This document shows, piece after piece, positions 26,033 through 39,164 of a stretch of DNA of 64,000 nucleotides (the stretch's first letter is position 1; the number at the start of each line of letters is the position of its first letter). The DNA lies in contig CM049320.1 in the NCBI GenBank assembly GCA_026874595.1, positions 53,473,070 to 53,537,069 on the forward strand, in the 5' to 3' direction. The translations under genes were made by a program, and so were the position numbers. Below the pieces are notes generated by a model. The model was given only the letters and a program-made list of their open reading frames with translations. It searched no databases and had not been told where the DNA came from. The DNA comes from Sipunculus nudus (taxonomy: Eukaryota > Annelida > Sipuncula > Golfingiida > Sipunculidae).

Positions 26033-26107
26033 GGCTTGTTGCTTGGTCTAGTGGTATGATTGTCGCTTCGTGTGCCAGAGGTGCCGGGTTCAATTGCCGG
26101 ACGAGCC
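26033..26107 (+). pseudogene. tRNA-Pro-like relic, unit copy 2
   Basis: Same as in copy 1, except that the 5' acceptor strand reads GGCTTGT, breaking one more stem pair. Confidence 0.55.
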
Positions 26108-26501
26108 CCATGTTTTGGAGCAAAGGCGTCGATTTGTTGCAAATAGTGGAGCGTCTCAGCTGGGGAAAGAAACACGAGAGAGGGAGAGAGAGAGAGCGGG
26201 GGGGGGGGGGGGGGGAGGGGTCTCCCTTTCACACGTTTTTCTATTATATATTTTAAAACAAAACTTGGGTAAAAAATTAATACATTTATAATATATTTAA
26301 TTGATGTGCCTGTATCAAACACAAACAACTTTATTAATTACAAAATGTTGGACTGGAAATTTAAAAAAAAATTAGTATTAAAATTAGTATTAAACAAGTT
26401 TGCCCAAAAGAAATGTGTACACTTTACACAAATGAGTCCAAGGCAAAAAGTAATTACAAAAAAGTCACAATTACGGAATCATGGATTTACACCAAACTTT
26501 C

Positions 26502-28591
26502 TTACTCGAAATTGCCGAAAATATTTCGACGGGTGTTTGATCTACAAGCAAATTCCTTGGCCAGGGAGTGCATGTTTAGATCCTCAAGGACCGTGGCACA
26601 AGGCGACGGAGTTAAGACGCTGTTGACTCATCGTGCTGCGTAACCAAGTCTTCAGCCGTCGGAGTGCTGAAAAGCTCCGCTCACAGGATGTGGATGTCAC
26701 AGGACACACAAGCAAGACTTTCAGAAGGATCTCCACTTGCGAAAATAACGCACGCACCTCTGGATGCATACCCTGGAATGCAATCTTAATTTCATGCAAT
26801 GTTTTTGCATCTGTTTTTTGCCGGAACATGCTCAGCTGGACGGATAGTGATTCCTTCTTGAATTCAGGGTACCTCTCGACCAGAGACATCTGATCTGAGT
26901 CGATTTTGCCTTTGATCAAAATCTGTTCAAGCTGGTTGTATGTCTGCAGGCCTTGGTTTGAGCTGCCGAACCGTTCCTGTAGCTCTGTCACCATGCGATC
27001 CAGGAAGAGGAAGTACTGTTGTCTGAAGTGTTGCTCTGGGCTGTCATGGTGGAATTGACTGTCTGACCCGCCTGCTCGTTTAGGACATTTCTCCTTCTAG
27101 GGAGGCACAAGGGATCCAGTTCGTATAGTTCCACTTTGGCAGATGCTTGGGAAAATATATCCTTGAAATTCTCTTCACTCCTCCAAGACTTCAGCTGTGC
27201 TGTGCACACATTTGTTGCCCCTATCAGTCCTTGAAGGAGAGCATTTAAGTGACATCAACAAACAGAGCAGCAGCAGAATAATAATAATAATAATGATAAT
27301 AATAGTACTTATCAGTATTATGATTGTTATTATCATCTAAAAAGGAAATCCAATACACCCTTATCACTCAAAGGAGCTAGTTCTAAAAATAACACATTTC
27401 CGTACTCCGAAATGGCTAAAAAATCGGTTGCATTCAGTTTTCAAATGGTCGTATCGCATTAAGCAAAATGATAATAATAAAAATCTCGATAATACATGGG
27501 AATAATGCACATTGCTTAACCCTGAGTTATCACATTATGCTTGCGTTATTGCAAATTCAACTTAGTTTTCTATTCTACTTTAAACTGATTTACTTCAAAA
27601 ATTGTGTGGGCATAATATTTTAAAAGAGCATCTTGCCTGAAATATTTGCTGACTAGGCTTGACAGGAACTGTTCAACTGCTCGAGTATTGCAATTGGACC
27701 TGCTGCCATCACCAATGCCAAGAGAGTAGATCCCTTCTCAAACCTATCAACACACTTAATGCTGCCATTTCCTGCAGGCTCCCCAAAACCGCCGGGTAGT
27801 TTTCAAGGACTGAAGTGATGGCCGGAAGCCGACACAACCATCTGGTTGGGCAAAGAGGTCTGATGCTCTTTCTGTTCGACGGAAGGTGATCTGTATCACT
27901 GGACTCTGATGACCTAGATGCAATGTCTTGAAATATTGCCTGAAATTCAAGATGAAATTAATAAATAAGCGCATTTTTAACTGTTTTACTAATGTTTGAA
28001 ACTTTCATAACAGAGGGTTTATTTAAGACTCACCACGAACTTTTCTGTGCCTTTTTTCCAGTTATTAAACCCGTCCTTTATGAAGGCTGGCTCTTTGCAC
28101 TTGCTAAGGTCTAACAACCCCATGGCGTCAGCTCGCCTGCAATAAAAACAAAGGACTTTTTTGCTGTCATGTTGGTAATCAAGCCATGAAAATTGACTGA
28201 ACCACTTTCTCTGAAAGTAGACCCTTTGGGTCTTTGTTTCTTTAGGAGGAATGAGGGAGCAGTCTGAGGGATGGTTTGGTACATCTCCAAAGACAAGATC
28301 ATGGCCTTCTACGGTAGAGCTTGTTGTCGGTATTACAGAGCATTCTGGTCTCTGCTGATTTCCCTCACTCGGAATTTCATCAATGCACGAACGTGAAGAA
28401 CTTTCCTTGTCACTAGTATCACCTTTGTCATCTCTGGATGATCTAGCGATATCTTCATTTGTCTTCTCATTGTTCTTTTCTTTGATGGCGGTTGTAAAAA
28501 ATTGTGTAATCTTGGAGTATTTCCTCTGCTTTTCCTCCATATTTGCCTTCTCGAACAGATGTAGGGGTACAACGTTGACAGTAATTGACAA
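26502..28591 (-). pseudogene. ZMYM/hAT-type transposase relic, unit copy 2
   Basis: Same organisation as copy 1. The zinc-finger exon is the longest of the three because the Trp after DGFNN is kept (WKKGTEKF follows), and it ends at the GTGAGT donor. In contrast the hAT dimerisation region is broken: 11 bases present in copies 1 and 3 (around 16984-16998) are missing near 26592, so the frame ends early after VALCHGP. The lead differs from copies 1 and 3 (VPLHLFEKA against VRLHQFEKA). Confidence 0.8.
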
Positions 28592-29559
28592 CTGAATTAA
28601 CTATTTTCAATCTTCAAAACATTGGTTGGTACGGTGCTCTCGGTGAGCTACGGGCTTCTTCATTAACATATGCTTTGAGCATTTAACAGATTACAGGTTA
28701 TACTGTAGAGGTATGAATTATCAATGCCTTAACAAATGTGTATGAATTCACCGTTTTCACTGCTGAATGCAAGGGTCTTGAAGTGTAGATAACGTCGTAT
28801 ACAATTGCTGAACAAAGCATGGGGACCAAAACTCAAGTGATTCATACGAGAAGTCCACTGTACGCCCGGCATGGAACTATTGTAGAGTAATCAGTGGAGA
28901 GGCGATATATACTGCTGGTGTGACTGTATTAACAGGAAAAAAAACAATGTGCTGTTTAGCAATAAAGTAAGAATTCTGACGGTAGATTTTAATATTGAAT
29001 CATGCCAAGTCTATATAATTTAGCGGAAACTGACATTTTACCGACAGTTGCAACTAACCACTCCGCAGTTAAGTTTAAATCAGTAAATCTTCTTACCGAT
29101 TCTCAGCGAGGTCCTTGTTTTGGCGTTTAAAGTGTTCGCTGTTAGCTGGCCGTGTTTATATTGATTCTTTAAGAAAGAGAACTAATAAATTGAGACAAGA
29201 ATGGTATTAAGAAAAACAAGATGAGCACATATGAAATTGATTGGAATATTTTAAATATAAATATCGACAGTTTACCATAATAGAGTCTATAAAAAGGCGC
29301 ATAAAGTGGGGGGGGGGGGCGGACTTGGGGAGGACAAACAGCACATAGCTAGAGAATATATTATAAAGTATAGGGAATAAGAAAGGATACAGGTTCCGAC
29401 ATAAGTTTGCATATAGAAATAACAAGTGACCCAGGGGTCATGACGCTCAGCTGACCAGGAAGACATTGACAAAAGTAATTTTATCATCTGAATGTCAAAT
29501 TTGAATGAAATACTTTTTCCAAACTTGACCTTTTGTATAAAATCATCCAATATTCATTG

Positions 29560-32327
29560 GGGTACTATGGAGCTCTGTAGCATGAAGGATATGGGTAACA
29601 GACACCTATTTTCAAGTTTTACAAGATGACTTTTCAGGGGTCTCCCAGCATGTCAAAAAATAAAATTCTAGGTCCAGTTATTATGATTTGTGCCCTGTTA
29701 ACAAATCAAAATGTTTATTCTGGGGGGTATTTCAAAGCCGCATAGGATGAAGGATATGGGCAACAGAGATGTGATTTCAGGTGCACAAGGAGACTTTTCA
29801 GGGGCCTCCCAGCATATCAAGAAAGGAGATTCTTGGTCAAGTCATTATAATTTGTGCTCTGTTAACAGATGACCAAATCTTTATTCTGGGGAGTACTTCG
29901 GAGCCCCAGAGCATGAAGGACATGGGTAACAGGGACCTTATTTCGGGTTTCCATGTAGACCTTTTATGGGCTTCCCTGGAGGTGAGGACAGAAGATTCTA
30001 GGTCCAGTCATTATGATTTGTGCCCTGTTTACAGATGACCAAATGTTTAAAGATCACAAAAGTAGAGAAAAAAAATCGTAAAAAAAAAATATAGGTGGCG
30101 CCACCAATCTCCAGAAATTGATTAAACACTCCATGATCAATATCCATGCAAAGAATCATGGTGATTAATGCATTAGTTGTTCAGATACTTGAGCTTTTGT
30201 ATTAAATTTTGCATTATTCTGGGGGTACTTCAGAACCCCATAGCTCGAAGAATATAGGTCACAGTGACGTAATTTCAGGTAAACAAGGAGAATTTCCATA
30301 GACCTCCCAGGATTTCAAGTAAGAAGATTCCCGGTCTAGCGGTTACGATTTGTGCCCTGTTAACAGACAGGCGCCTGGATGGCCGGACGGACGACGGACA
30401 AAAAGTGATCCCTACAGCTCAGATGACTTTCAGTCAGCTGAGCTAAAAATTGAAAAAATACAGGTGGCGCCACCAGAATGCAGAAACTGATGAAACATTT
30501 CATGATCAATATCCATGCAAAGATTCATATTGATCAATATAATAATTGTTCAGATACTTGAGCTTTTGTATCAAATTTTCCGTTATTCTGGGGGGTACTT
30601 CGGAGCCCCATAGCTCAGAGGTTATGGGTAACAGAGACCTAATTTCAAGTTTTTAAGGAAACTTTTCATGGGCCTCTCAGCATGTCAAGAGAGAAGATTC
30701 TAGGTCCAGTTGTTACGATTTGTGCCATGTTAACAGATGACCGCATCTTATGAGGTCTCAAAAATAGAAAAAAAAAATCGTAAAAAATAAAAAAATACAG
30801 GTGGCGCCACCATACTGCAGAAACTGATGACACATTCCATGATCAATATCCATGCAAAGAATCATGGTGATCACTGCAATAGTTGTTTAGATACTTGAGC
30901 TTTTGTATCAAATTGTCCATTATTCTGAGGGATACTTCAGATGACTTACAGTCAGCTGAGCTAAAAACACTTAATGGTCAATATCCATGCAAAGAATCAT
31001 GATGATCTCCGTAATAGTTGTTCAGATACTTCAGCTTTTGTATCAAATTTTCCATTATTCTGAGGGATACTTCAGAGTCCTATAGCTTGAAGGATATGGG
31101 TAACAGAGACCTAATTTCAAGTTTCCACAGGCACTCTTCATGGGCCTCCTTGCATGACAAGAATGAAGGTTCTAGGTCCAGTTGTTGCAATTTGTACCCT
31201 CTTGATAGATAACATAGGTGGCGCCACCAGTCTGCAGGAACTGATGGAACATCTCATAATCAATATGTATGCCAAAAATCATGACCATCAGTGATGTAGT
31301 TATTGAGATATTGAAGTTTTTGTATGAAAATTTGACTACTCTGGGGGGGGGGGGGGGTACTTTGGGGCCCCATAGCTCGAAGGATATGGTTAACAGAGAC
31401 CTAATTTCTGGTTTCCAAGGATATTTTTCATGGACCTCTCAGTGTGTCAAGAATGAAGATTCTAGGTCCAGTCGTTACGATTTGTGCCATGCTAACAGAT
31501 GACAGCATCCTTAAAGGTCTCTAAAATAGAGGAAAAAATCGTAAAAAAATCGAACAATAAAGGTAGCACCACCATTCTGCAGGAAGTGATGACACATCTC
31601 ATGATCAATAGTTATGCCACAAGTCATGACCATCAGTCAAGTAGTTAATGAGATATTGAAGTTTTGGTATGAAATTTTTTACTTTTCTTGGGGGTATTTT
31701 GGGGCTCCATAGCTCGAAGAATATGGGTAACAGAGACCTAATTTCTGGTTTCCATGGATACTTTTCATAGGTCTCTCAGTGTGTCAAGAATGAAGATTCT
31801 AGGTCCAGTCTTTACGATTTGTGCCTTGTTAACAGATGTTTATATTTTGAAAGGTCTCAAAAATAGAGAAAAAAATTCGTAAAAAAATTGAACGATACAG
31901 GTGGCGCCACCAGTCTGCAGGAAGTGATGGAACATCTCATGATCAATATGTATGACAAAAATCATGACCATCAGTCAAGTATTTAATGGGATATTGAAGT
32001 TTTTGTTTGAAATTTTTTACTTTTCTGGGGGTAGTTTGGGGCCACATAGCTGAAAGGATATGGGTAACAGAGACCTAATTTCTGGTTTCCATGGAGACTT
32101 TTCATAGGTCTCACAGTGTGTCGAGAATGAAGATTCTAAGTCCAGGCATTACGATTTGTGCCTTGTTAACAGATGTTCGCATTTTTAAAGGTCTCAAAAA
32201 TAGAGAAAAAAATTAGTAAAAAATCGAAAAATACAGGTGGCGCCACCAGTCTTCAGGAACTGATGGAACCTTTCATTATCAATATGTATGCCAAAAATCA
32301 TGACCATCAGTCAAGTAGTTAATGAGA
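29560..32327. repeat. 340-bp satellite array, unit copy 2
   Basis: Same monomers and same order as the copy 1 array, with the palindrome conserved. A poly-G run near 31345 is longer than its counterpart in copy 1. Confidence 0.92.
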
Positions 32328-35246
32328 GTCTTTAACATTGCAATGTTTGGCAAGCGTCTCGAAATATATTCAACACAAAAAATTTTCAATTATTTAAACT
32401 GTAGGTATATCAACAAAGAATGCCTAATAATTCTTACTTTTTCTTAATTGCCTTATAATACTTATTACCTTGCTTTCAAATTATTTGTAGTCTCATTAGA
32501 GCTATAGGTGATGAATACAGACAAAAAATACCTGTTTTTTTTTTTTTTTTGCTTTGTGTTACACAATGCCGAGTGCATTATTAAACACATTTTTTGATGA
32601 CTTTAGAAATTAATCTTGAATAAAGTACCATCTTATAATCGTCAGCCCTATCCTGTTTCATTTGCATTCTTGCAAGCCAGGCACATTTATCTGGTTCCTG
32701 CAAAAAGAAAGAATGGATGGGTAACCAGTATATTCTTATTTGGTAAGACAATTAATTGATTAATGTAACTCCAGGTTAGTTAGAGGACGCCTTTAACGAA
32801 TGTGTAATTAAGCGTAACCACACCTTGTGAGGCCTTGTTCTGTTCCTCATGTCAACATGTATTGAAAATCCCAATAATAAAGTTTCCAAAACAAAATATA
32901 AACATAATCAAAATATAATGCATATGTGTGCATTGGATTACAATGATGTATCAATATAATTAATAAGTAACCTTGACAATTCAATGTGTATTATGACCGC
33001 TTGACAATTTGCGATTTAATTACAAAATGTAAAACTCTGGAATAACTCACCGTGTTGAAACACGTTATATAAACTTACCTTTTAAAAGGAAAATTCCTGT
33101 GAAATTCTTTCATTTGCTCTATTGCTAGCCAGACAGATGTATCTTGTCACTACAAAAAGGAATGCATGTGTTTATTAAGTAAAGTCTGTGCTTGGTAATA
33201 ATTAGTCAATTATATAACACCGAGTTATTAGAGAACACCTTCAGTCATTGTACAATCGGGGCAATGCCCCCCCCCCCCCCGGTCGCATCCAGGACTCCCC
33301 GTCCTCTAGGAATTGCACTAAGTCTGATATTTATTAACTTTTCAAAAGCACTTTCACGATACTCCTGTCACGGATATCCACAGACTTGGGACTTATTTCT
33401 ACATTTCATTATGTTTAATCCTGTTTTATCCTAATAAATATTATATATTTTTTTTCATTTTGTGCAACTGATATTTCTAATTGGAATTAAAACATTACTC
33501 TGCTGTGTGGAATCATTGTGAATTATGGTGTTTATACACAATCACTCACAGACACATTTATATGCATCGAATTTCCTTTGCTATATATATCCAGTGGCCG
33601 ATTCAGAGCGTTCGTGAGCCCCCCCCCCCCCCAAAGATATATTTATTTTATTTATTAACCCAATTTTCGTGATTCATTTCCATATTTTAGGTTGTTTTTA
33701 TTAATGAGCAATCATATTTTACTTAAGTTATCCACAGTGTATAACTTTCAAACGCATCATTTTAGGATATTTATGAACAATTGCAGAACAGCTGCAGAGC
33801 GGCAGGCCCTGGTTGGGGTCGACCGTGAACAATCTCACGGTTTCTCTGCTGATCCCGGTACTCGAATTCACGATATTTGCTCTGCGAAGTCCTGTGTGCT
33901 GTCGAGACCACGGATATAATTATAAAACGCTCCCACATGGTAGAGCACTATCACATGGATGTATTGAATTTATGTAATGTTATCAATGCAAATTATGTTA
34001 CCTTCTCTCGTTTTAAATATCTTTGTAAGCTCTGAATTAGATTACTACCAAAATTAATGTGCTTTGGCCGTTAAGTGTTGTATTAAATTTAGCTGAGCGT
34101 CATGGCCAGTGGCTCACCTGTTCCGATTCCCAACACTGGAATGTTGCAAATATCTAAACAGTAAACTCCATCCTGAACAGATTTTTTCTTGATCTAAACT
34201 TAATGCTGCCCGGTCTCCAATTGGAATATAACCGAACATACCGGTGGGATATTACCTCTTCCTTCGTTCACACTACAGGGAAGAATATGAAACTGCTTTT
34301 AGGATTTTGAAGAAAAATCAAGCACACACAGCTGGCAGTCTAATCTGAGGCGGAGATGTAATAAGTCAAAATATTCATGTGTCGTATTATGTTTGTACAT
34401 TATTCATGAGGAAACATGTTTGTATGAATTCAGTTATGTTGAAACTTTTGCTCTGTACTTTTCTCATTTGATCAGATATACGTACACATGCTAAATTTAA
34501 TTAAAGTATTAGACAGTATGTAATACATTCTTTTGAATGTTGCAAGCTGTCTCGCTTGTGATACATTTTTATGAATGCACAAAATGGACACTGATCAGTT
34601 CTTAGTGTCATGAGACTAAGGCTTGGCAGGTAACGGATCGGTCGGTGTCATTGTTCGAATGAAAACAATAGAAAACCGGTTCTCGACTGGAAATCAAATG
34701 CAACCAAGGCAACCCAGGCAATTCTTAACTGCAAGGCAATTCATGACCTGATATTATACGATGATATTATGAACGTCGTATTATATGAGCCGATACATGT
34801 ATATTAATCAATATCACATAAGCCGATGCTATATTTCATACTTATATTTTAACAGCATTGGAAACAAACGTAAGAAGATGTAGCTTTTAATCGAATCACA
34901 GATGCGCATCTGCAAATAAATTAATTATGCTGTGAAGGTAAGAATAATCACTTCCGACCGTGCTATAAGTTACGAGCAGGAACTGGACTTAGCTTTTTCA
35001 ATCGGGTGCATAAAACGGACAATCGCTTATTTATATTCCACAAAATTAGGGCATGAATTATATCAGAATTATATGAGATCCATCACAGGCAAATGATGAT
35101 AAACTGGTGGAGGTTACATTGGGCAAAAATGTGGTTCCACACAATCTTTGATTTATACACACTCAAAGTATAGCATGGTTACAATATTATGCACTACAGC
35201 CTGAGTCATGGGAACGAGGATTACTTGGGTTAATAGGGTAAAAACG

Positions 35247-35319
35247 TGGTTTCGCTGGGGTTCGAACCCAGAAACTTTCGCGTGTGAGGCGAACGTGATA
35301 GCCACTACACTACGAAACC
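35247..35319 (-). tRNA. tRNA-Val (anticodon CAC), unit copy 3
   Basis: Identical by eye to the other two copies; cloverleaf and T5 terminator intact. Confidence 0.93.
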
Positions 35320-35644
35320 GCCCGATAACGATTGAAGTTCACACAAACCCTAACTGGGACCATATTCTTCCTCAAATATCAACGATATAGGATTATTCAA
35401 GATCAAGTCAAAGTGTCGTATGTATATTGCAGATCATGGTCAAACGTGATAGGAGAAAAAGTTTATATCAAGAAAAAAGAAACCGGAAAATTCTTCAAAA
35501 ATTATGAGTAATATCAATGAAATGCCTGAATTAAGATTGCCTTCAAATTTAAACATGCATAAATAATGAACTTTATTGGAACTGATCGTAAAACATTTTT
35601 TTTTAATTTGATATCATAGACCCATGCCATATACCTGATAAGTT

Positions 35645-35719
35645 GGCTGGTTGCTTGGTCTAGTGGTATGATTGTCGCTTCGTGTGCCAGAGGTGCCGGG
35701 TTCAATTGCCGGACGAGCC
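35645..35719 (+). pseudogene. tRNA-Pro-like relic, unit copy 3
   Basis: As in copy 1 but with GGCTGGT in the 5' acceptor strand. Confidence 0.55.
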
Positions 35720-36105
35720 CCATGTTTTGGAGCAAAGGCGTCGATTTGTTGCAAAAAGAGGAGCGTCTCAGCTGGGGAAAGAAACACGAGAGAGGGAGAG
35801 AGAGAGAGCGGGGGGGGGGAGGGGTCTCCCTTTCACACGTTTTTCTATTATATATTTTAAAACAAAACTTGGGTAAAAAATTAATACATTTATAATATAT
35901 TTAATTGATGTGCCTGTATCAAACACAAACAACTTTATTAATTACAAAATGTTGGACTGGAAATGTAAAAAAAAATTAGTATTAAAATTAGTATTAAACA
36001 AGTTTGCCCAAAAGAAATGTGTACACTTTACACAAATGAGTCCAAGGCAAAAAGTAATTACAAAAAAGTCACAATTACGGAATCATGGATTTACACCAAA
36101 CTTTC

Positions 36106-38206
36106 TTACTCGAAGTTGCCGAAAATATTTCGACGGGTGTTTGATCTACAAGCAAATTCCTTGGCCAGGGAGTGCATGTTTAGATCCTCAAGGACTGTGG
36201 GGTGTACGTGGCACAAGGCGACGGAGTTAAGACGCTGTTGACTCATCGTGCTGCGTAACCAAGTCTTCAGCCGTCGGAGTGCTGAAAAGCTCCGCTCACA
36301 GGATGTGGATGTCACAGGACACACAAGCAAGACTTTCAGAAGGATCTCCACTTGCGAAAATAACGCACGCACCTCTGGATGCATACCCTGGAATGCAATC
36401 TTAATTTCATGCAATGTTTTTGCATCTGTTTTTTGCCGGAACATGCTCAGCTGGACGGATAGTGATTCCTTCTTGAATTCAGGGTACCTCTCGACCAGAG
36501 ACATCTGATCTGAGTCGATTTTGCCTTTGATCAAAATCTGTTCAAGCTGGTTGTATGTCTGCAGGCCTTGGTTTGAGCTGCCGAACCGTTCCTGTAGCTC
36601 TGTCACCATGCGATCCAGGAAGAGGAAGTACTGTTGTCTGAAGTGTTGCTCTGGGCTGTCATGGTGGAATTGACTGTCTGACCCGCCTGCTCGTTTAGGA
36701 CATTTCTCCTTCTAGGGAGGCACAAGGGATCCAGTTCGTATAGTTCCACTTTGGCAGATGCTTGGGAAAATATATCCTTGAAATTCTCTTCACTCCTCCA
36801 AGACTGCAGCTGTGCTGTGCACACATTTGTTGCCCCTATCAGTCCTTGAAGGAGAGCATTTAAGTGACATCAACAAACAGAGCAGCAGCAGAATAATAAT
36901 AATAATAATGATAATAATAGTACTTATCAGTATTATGATTGTTATAATCATCTAAAAAGGAAATCCAATACACCCTTATCACTCAAAGGAGCTAGTTCTA
37001 AAAATAACACATTTCCGTACTCCGAAATGGCTAAAAAATCGGTTGCATTCAGTTTTCAAATGGTCGTATCGCATTAAGCAAAATGATAATAATAAAAATC
37101 TCGATAATACATGGGAATAATGCACATTGCTTAACCCTGAGTTATCACATTATGCTTGCGTTATTGCAAATTCAACTTAGTTTTCTATTCTACTTGAAAC
37201 TGATTTACTTCAAAAATTGTGTGGGCATAATATTTTAAAAGAGCATCTTGCCTGAGATATTTGCTGACTAGGCTTGACAGGAACTGTTCAACTGCTCGAG
37301 TATTGCAATTGGACCTGCTGCCATCACCAATGCCAAGAGAGTAGATCCCTTCTCAAACCTATCAACACACTTAATGCTGCCATTTCCTGCAGGCTCCCCA
37401 AAACCGCCGGGTAGTTTTCAAGGACTGAAGTGATGGCCGGAAGCCGACACAACCATCTGGTTGGGCAAAGAGGTCTGATGCTCTTTCTGTTCGACGGAAG
37501 GTGATCTGTATCACTGGACTCTGATGACCTAGATGCAATGTCTTGAAATATTGCCTGAAATTCAAGATGAAATTAATAAATAAGCGCATTTTTAACTGTT
37601 TTACTAATGTTTGAAACTTTTATAACAGAGGGTTTATTTAAGACTCACCAAGAACTTTTCTGTGCCTTTTTTTCAGTTATTAAACCCGTCCTTTATGAAG
37701 GCTGGCTCTTTGCACTTGCTAAGGTCTAACAACCCCATGGCGTCAGCTCGCCTGCAATAAAAACAAAGGACTTTTTTGCTGTCATGTTGGTAATCAAGCC
37801 ATGAAAATTGACTGAACCACTTTCTCTGAAAGTAGACCCTTTGGGTCTTTGTTTCTTTAGGAGGAATGAGGGAGCAGTCTGAGGGATGGTTTGGTACATC
37901 TCCAAAGACAAGATCATGGCCTTCTACGGTAGAGCTTGTTGTCGGTATTACAGAGCATTCTGGTCTCTGCTGATTTCCCTCACTCGGAATTTCATCAATG
38001 CACGAACGTGAAGAACTTTCCTTGTCACTAGTATCACCTTTGTCATCTCTGGATGATCTAGCGATATCTTCATTTGTCTTCTCATTGTTCTTTTCTTTGA
38101 TGGCGGTTGTAAAAAAATGTGTAATCTTGGAGTATTTCCTCTGCTTTTCCTCCATATTTGCCTTCTCGAACTGATGTAGGCGTACAACGTTGACAGTAAT
38201 TGACAA
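36106..38206 (-). pseudogene. ZMYM/hAT-type transposase relic, unit copy 3
   Basis: Same organisation as copy 1 and shares its lesions: TGA after DGFNN, an intact dimerisation region (CERSFSALRRLKTWLRS), and no 11-base deletion. The shared frameshift and the missing central region are also present. Confidence 0.8.
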
Positions 38207-39164
38207 CTGAATTAACTATTTTCAATCTTCAAAACATTGGTTGGTACGGTGCTCTCGGTGAGCTACGGGCTTCTTCATTAACATATGCTTTGAGCATTTA
38301 ACAGATTACAGGTTATACTGTAGAGGTATGAATTATCAATGCCTTAACAAATGTGTATGAATTCACCGTTTTCACTGCTGAATGTAAGGGTCTGGAAGTG
38401 TAGATAACGTCGTATACAATTGCTGCACAAAGCATGGGGACCAAAACTCAAGTGATTCATACAAGAAGTCCACTGTACGCCCGGCATGGAACTATTGTAG
38501 AGTAATCAGTGGAGAGGCGATATATACTGCTGGTGTGACTGTATTAACAGGAAAAAAAAACAATGTGCTGTTTAGCAATAAAGTAAGAATTCTGACGGTA
38601 GATTTTAATATTGAATCATGCCAAGTCTATATAATTTAGCGGAAACTGACATTTTACCGACAGTTGCAACTAACCACTCCGCAGTTAAGTTTAAATCAGT
38701 AAATCTTCTTACCGATTCTCAGCGAGGTCCTTGTTTTGGCGTTTAAAGTGTTCGCTGTTAGCTGGCCGTGTTTATATTGATTCTTTAAGAAAGAGAACTA
38801 ATAAATTGAGACAAGAATGGTATTAAGAAAAACAAGATGAGCACATATGAAATTGATTGGAATATTTTAAATATAAATATCGACAGTTAACCATAATAGA
38901 GTCTATAAAAAGGCGCATAAAGCTGGGGGGGGGGGGGGGCCGACTTGGGGAGGACAAACAGCACATAGCTAGAGAATATATTATAAAGTATAGGGAATAA
39001 GAAAGGATACAGGTTCCGACATAAGTTTGCATATAGAAATAACAAGTGACCCAGGGGTCATGACGCTCAGCTGACCAGGAAGACATTGACAAAAGTAATT
39101 TTATCATCTGAATGTCAAATTTGAATGAAATACTTTTTCCAAACTTGACCTTTTGTATAAAATC

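Larger units (their letters stand above)
22718..32327. repeat. 9.6-kb tandem unit, copy 2
   Basis: Same content and order as copy 1, at an offset of 9607. By eye it differs from copy 1 at roughly 1-2% of sites plus homopolymer length changes. Confidence 0.95.
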
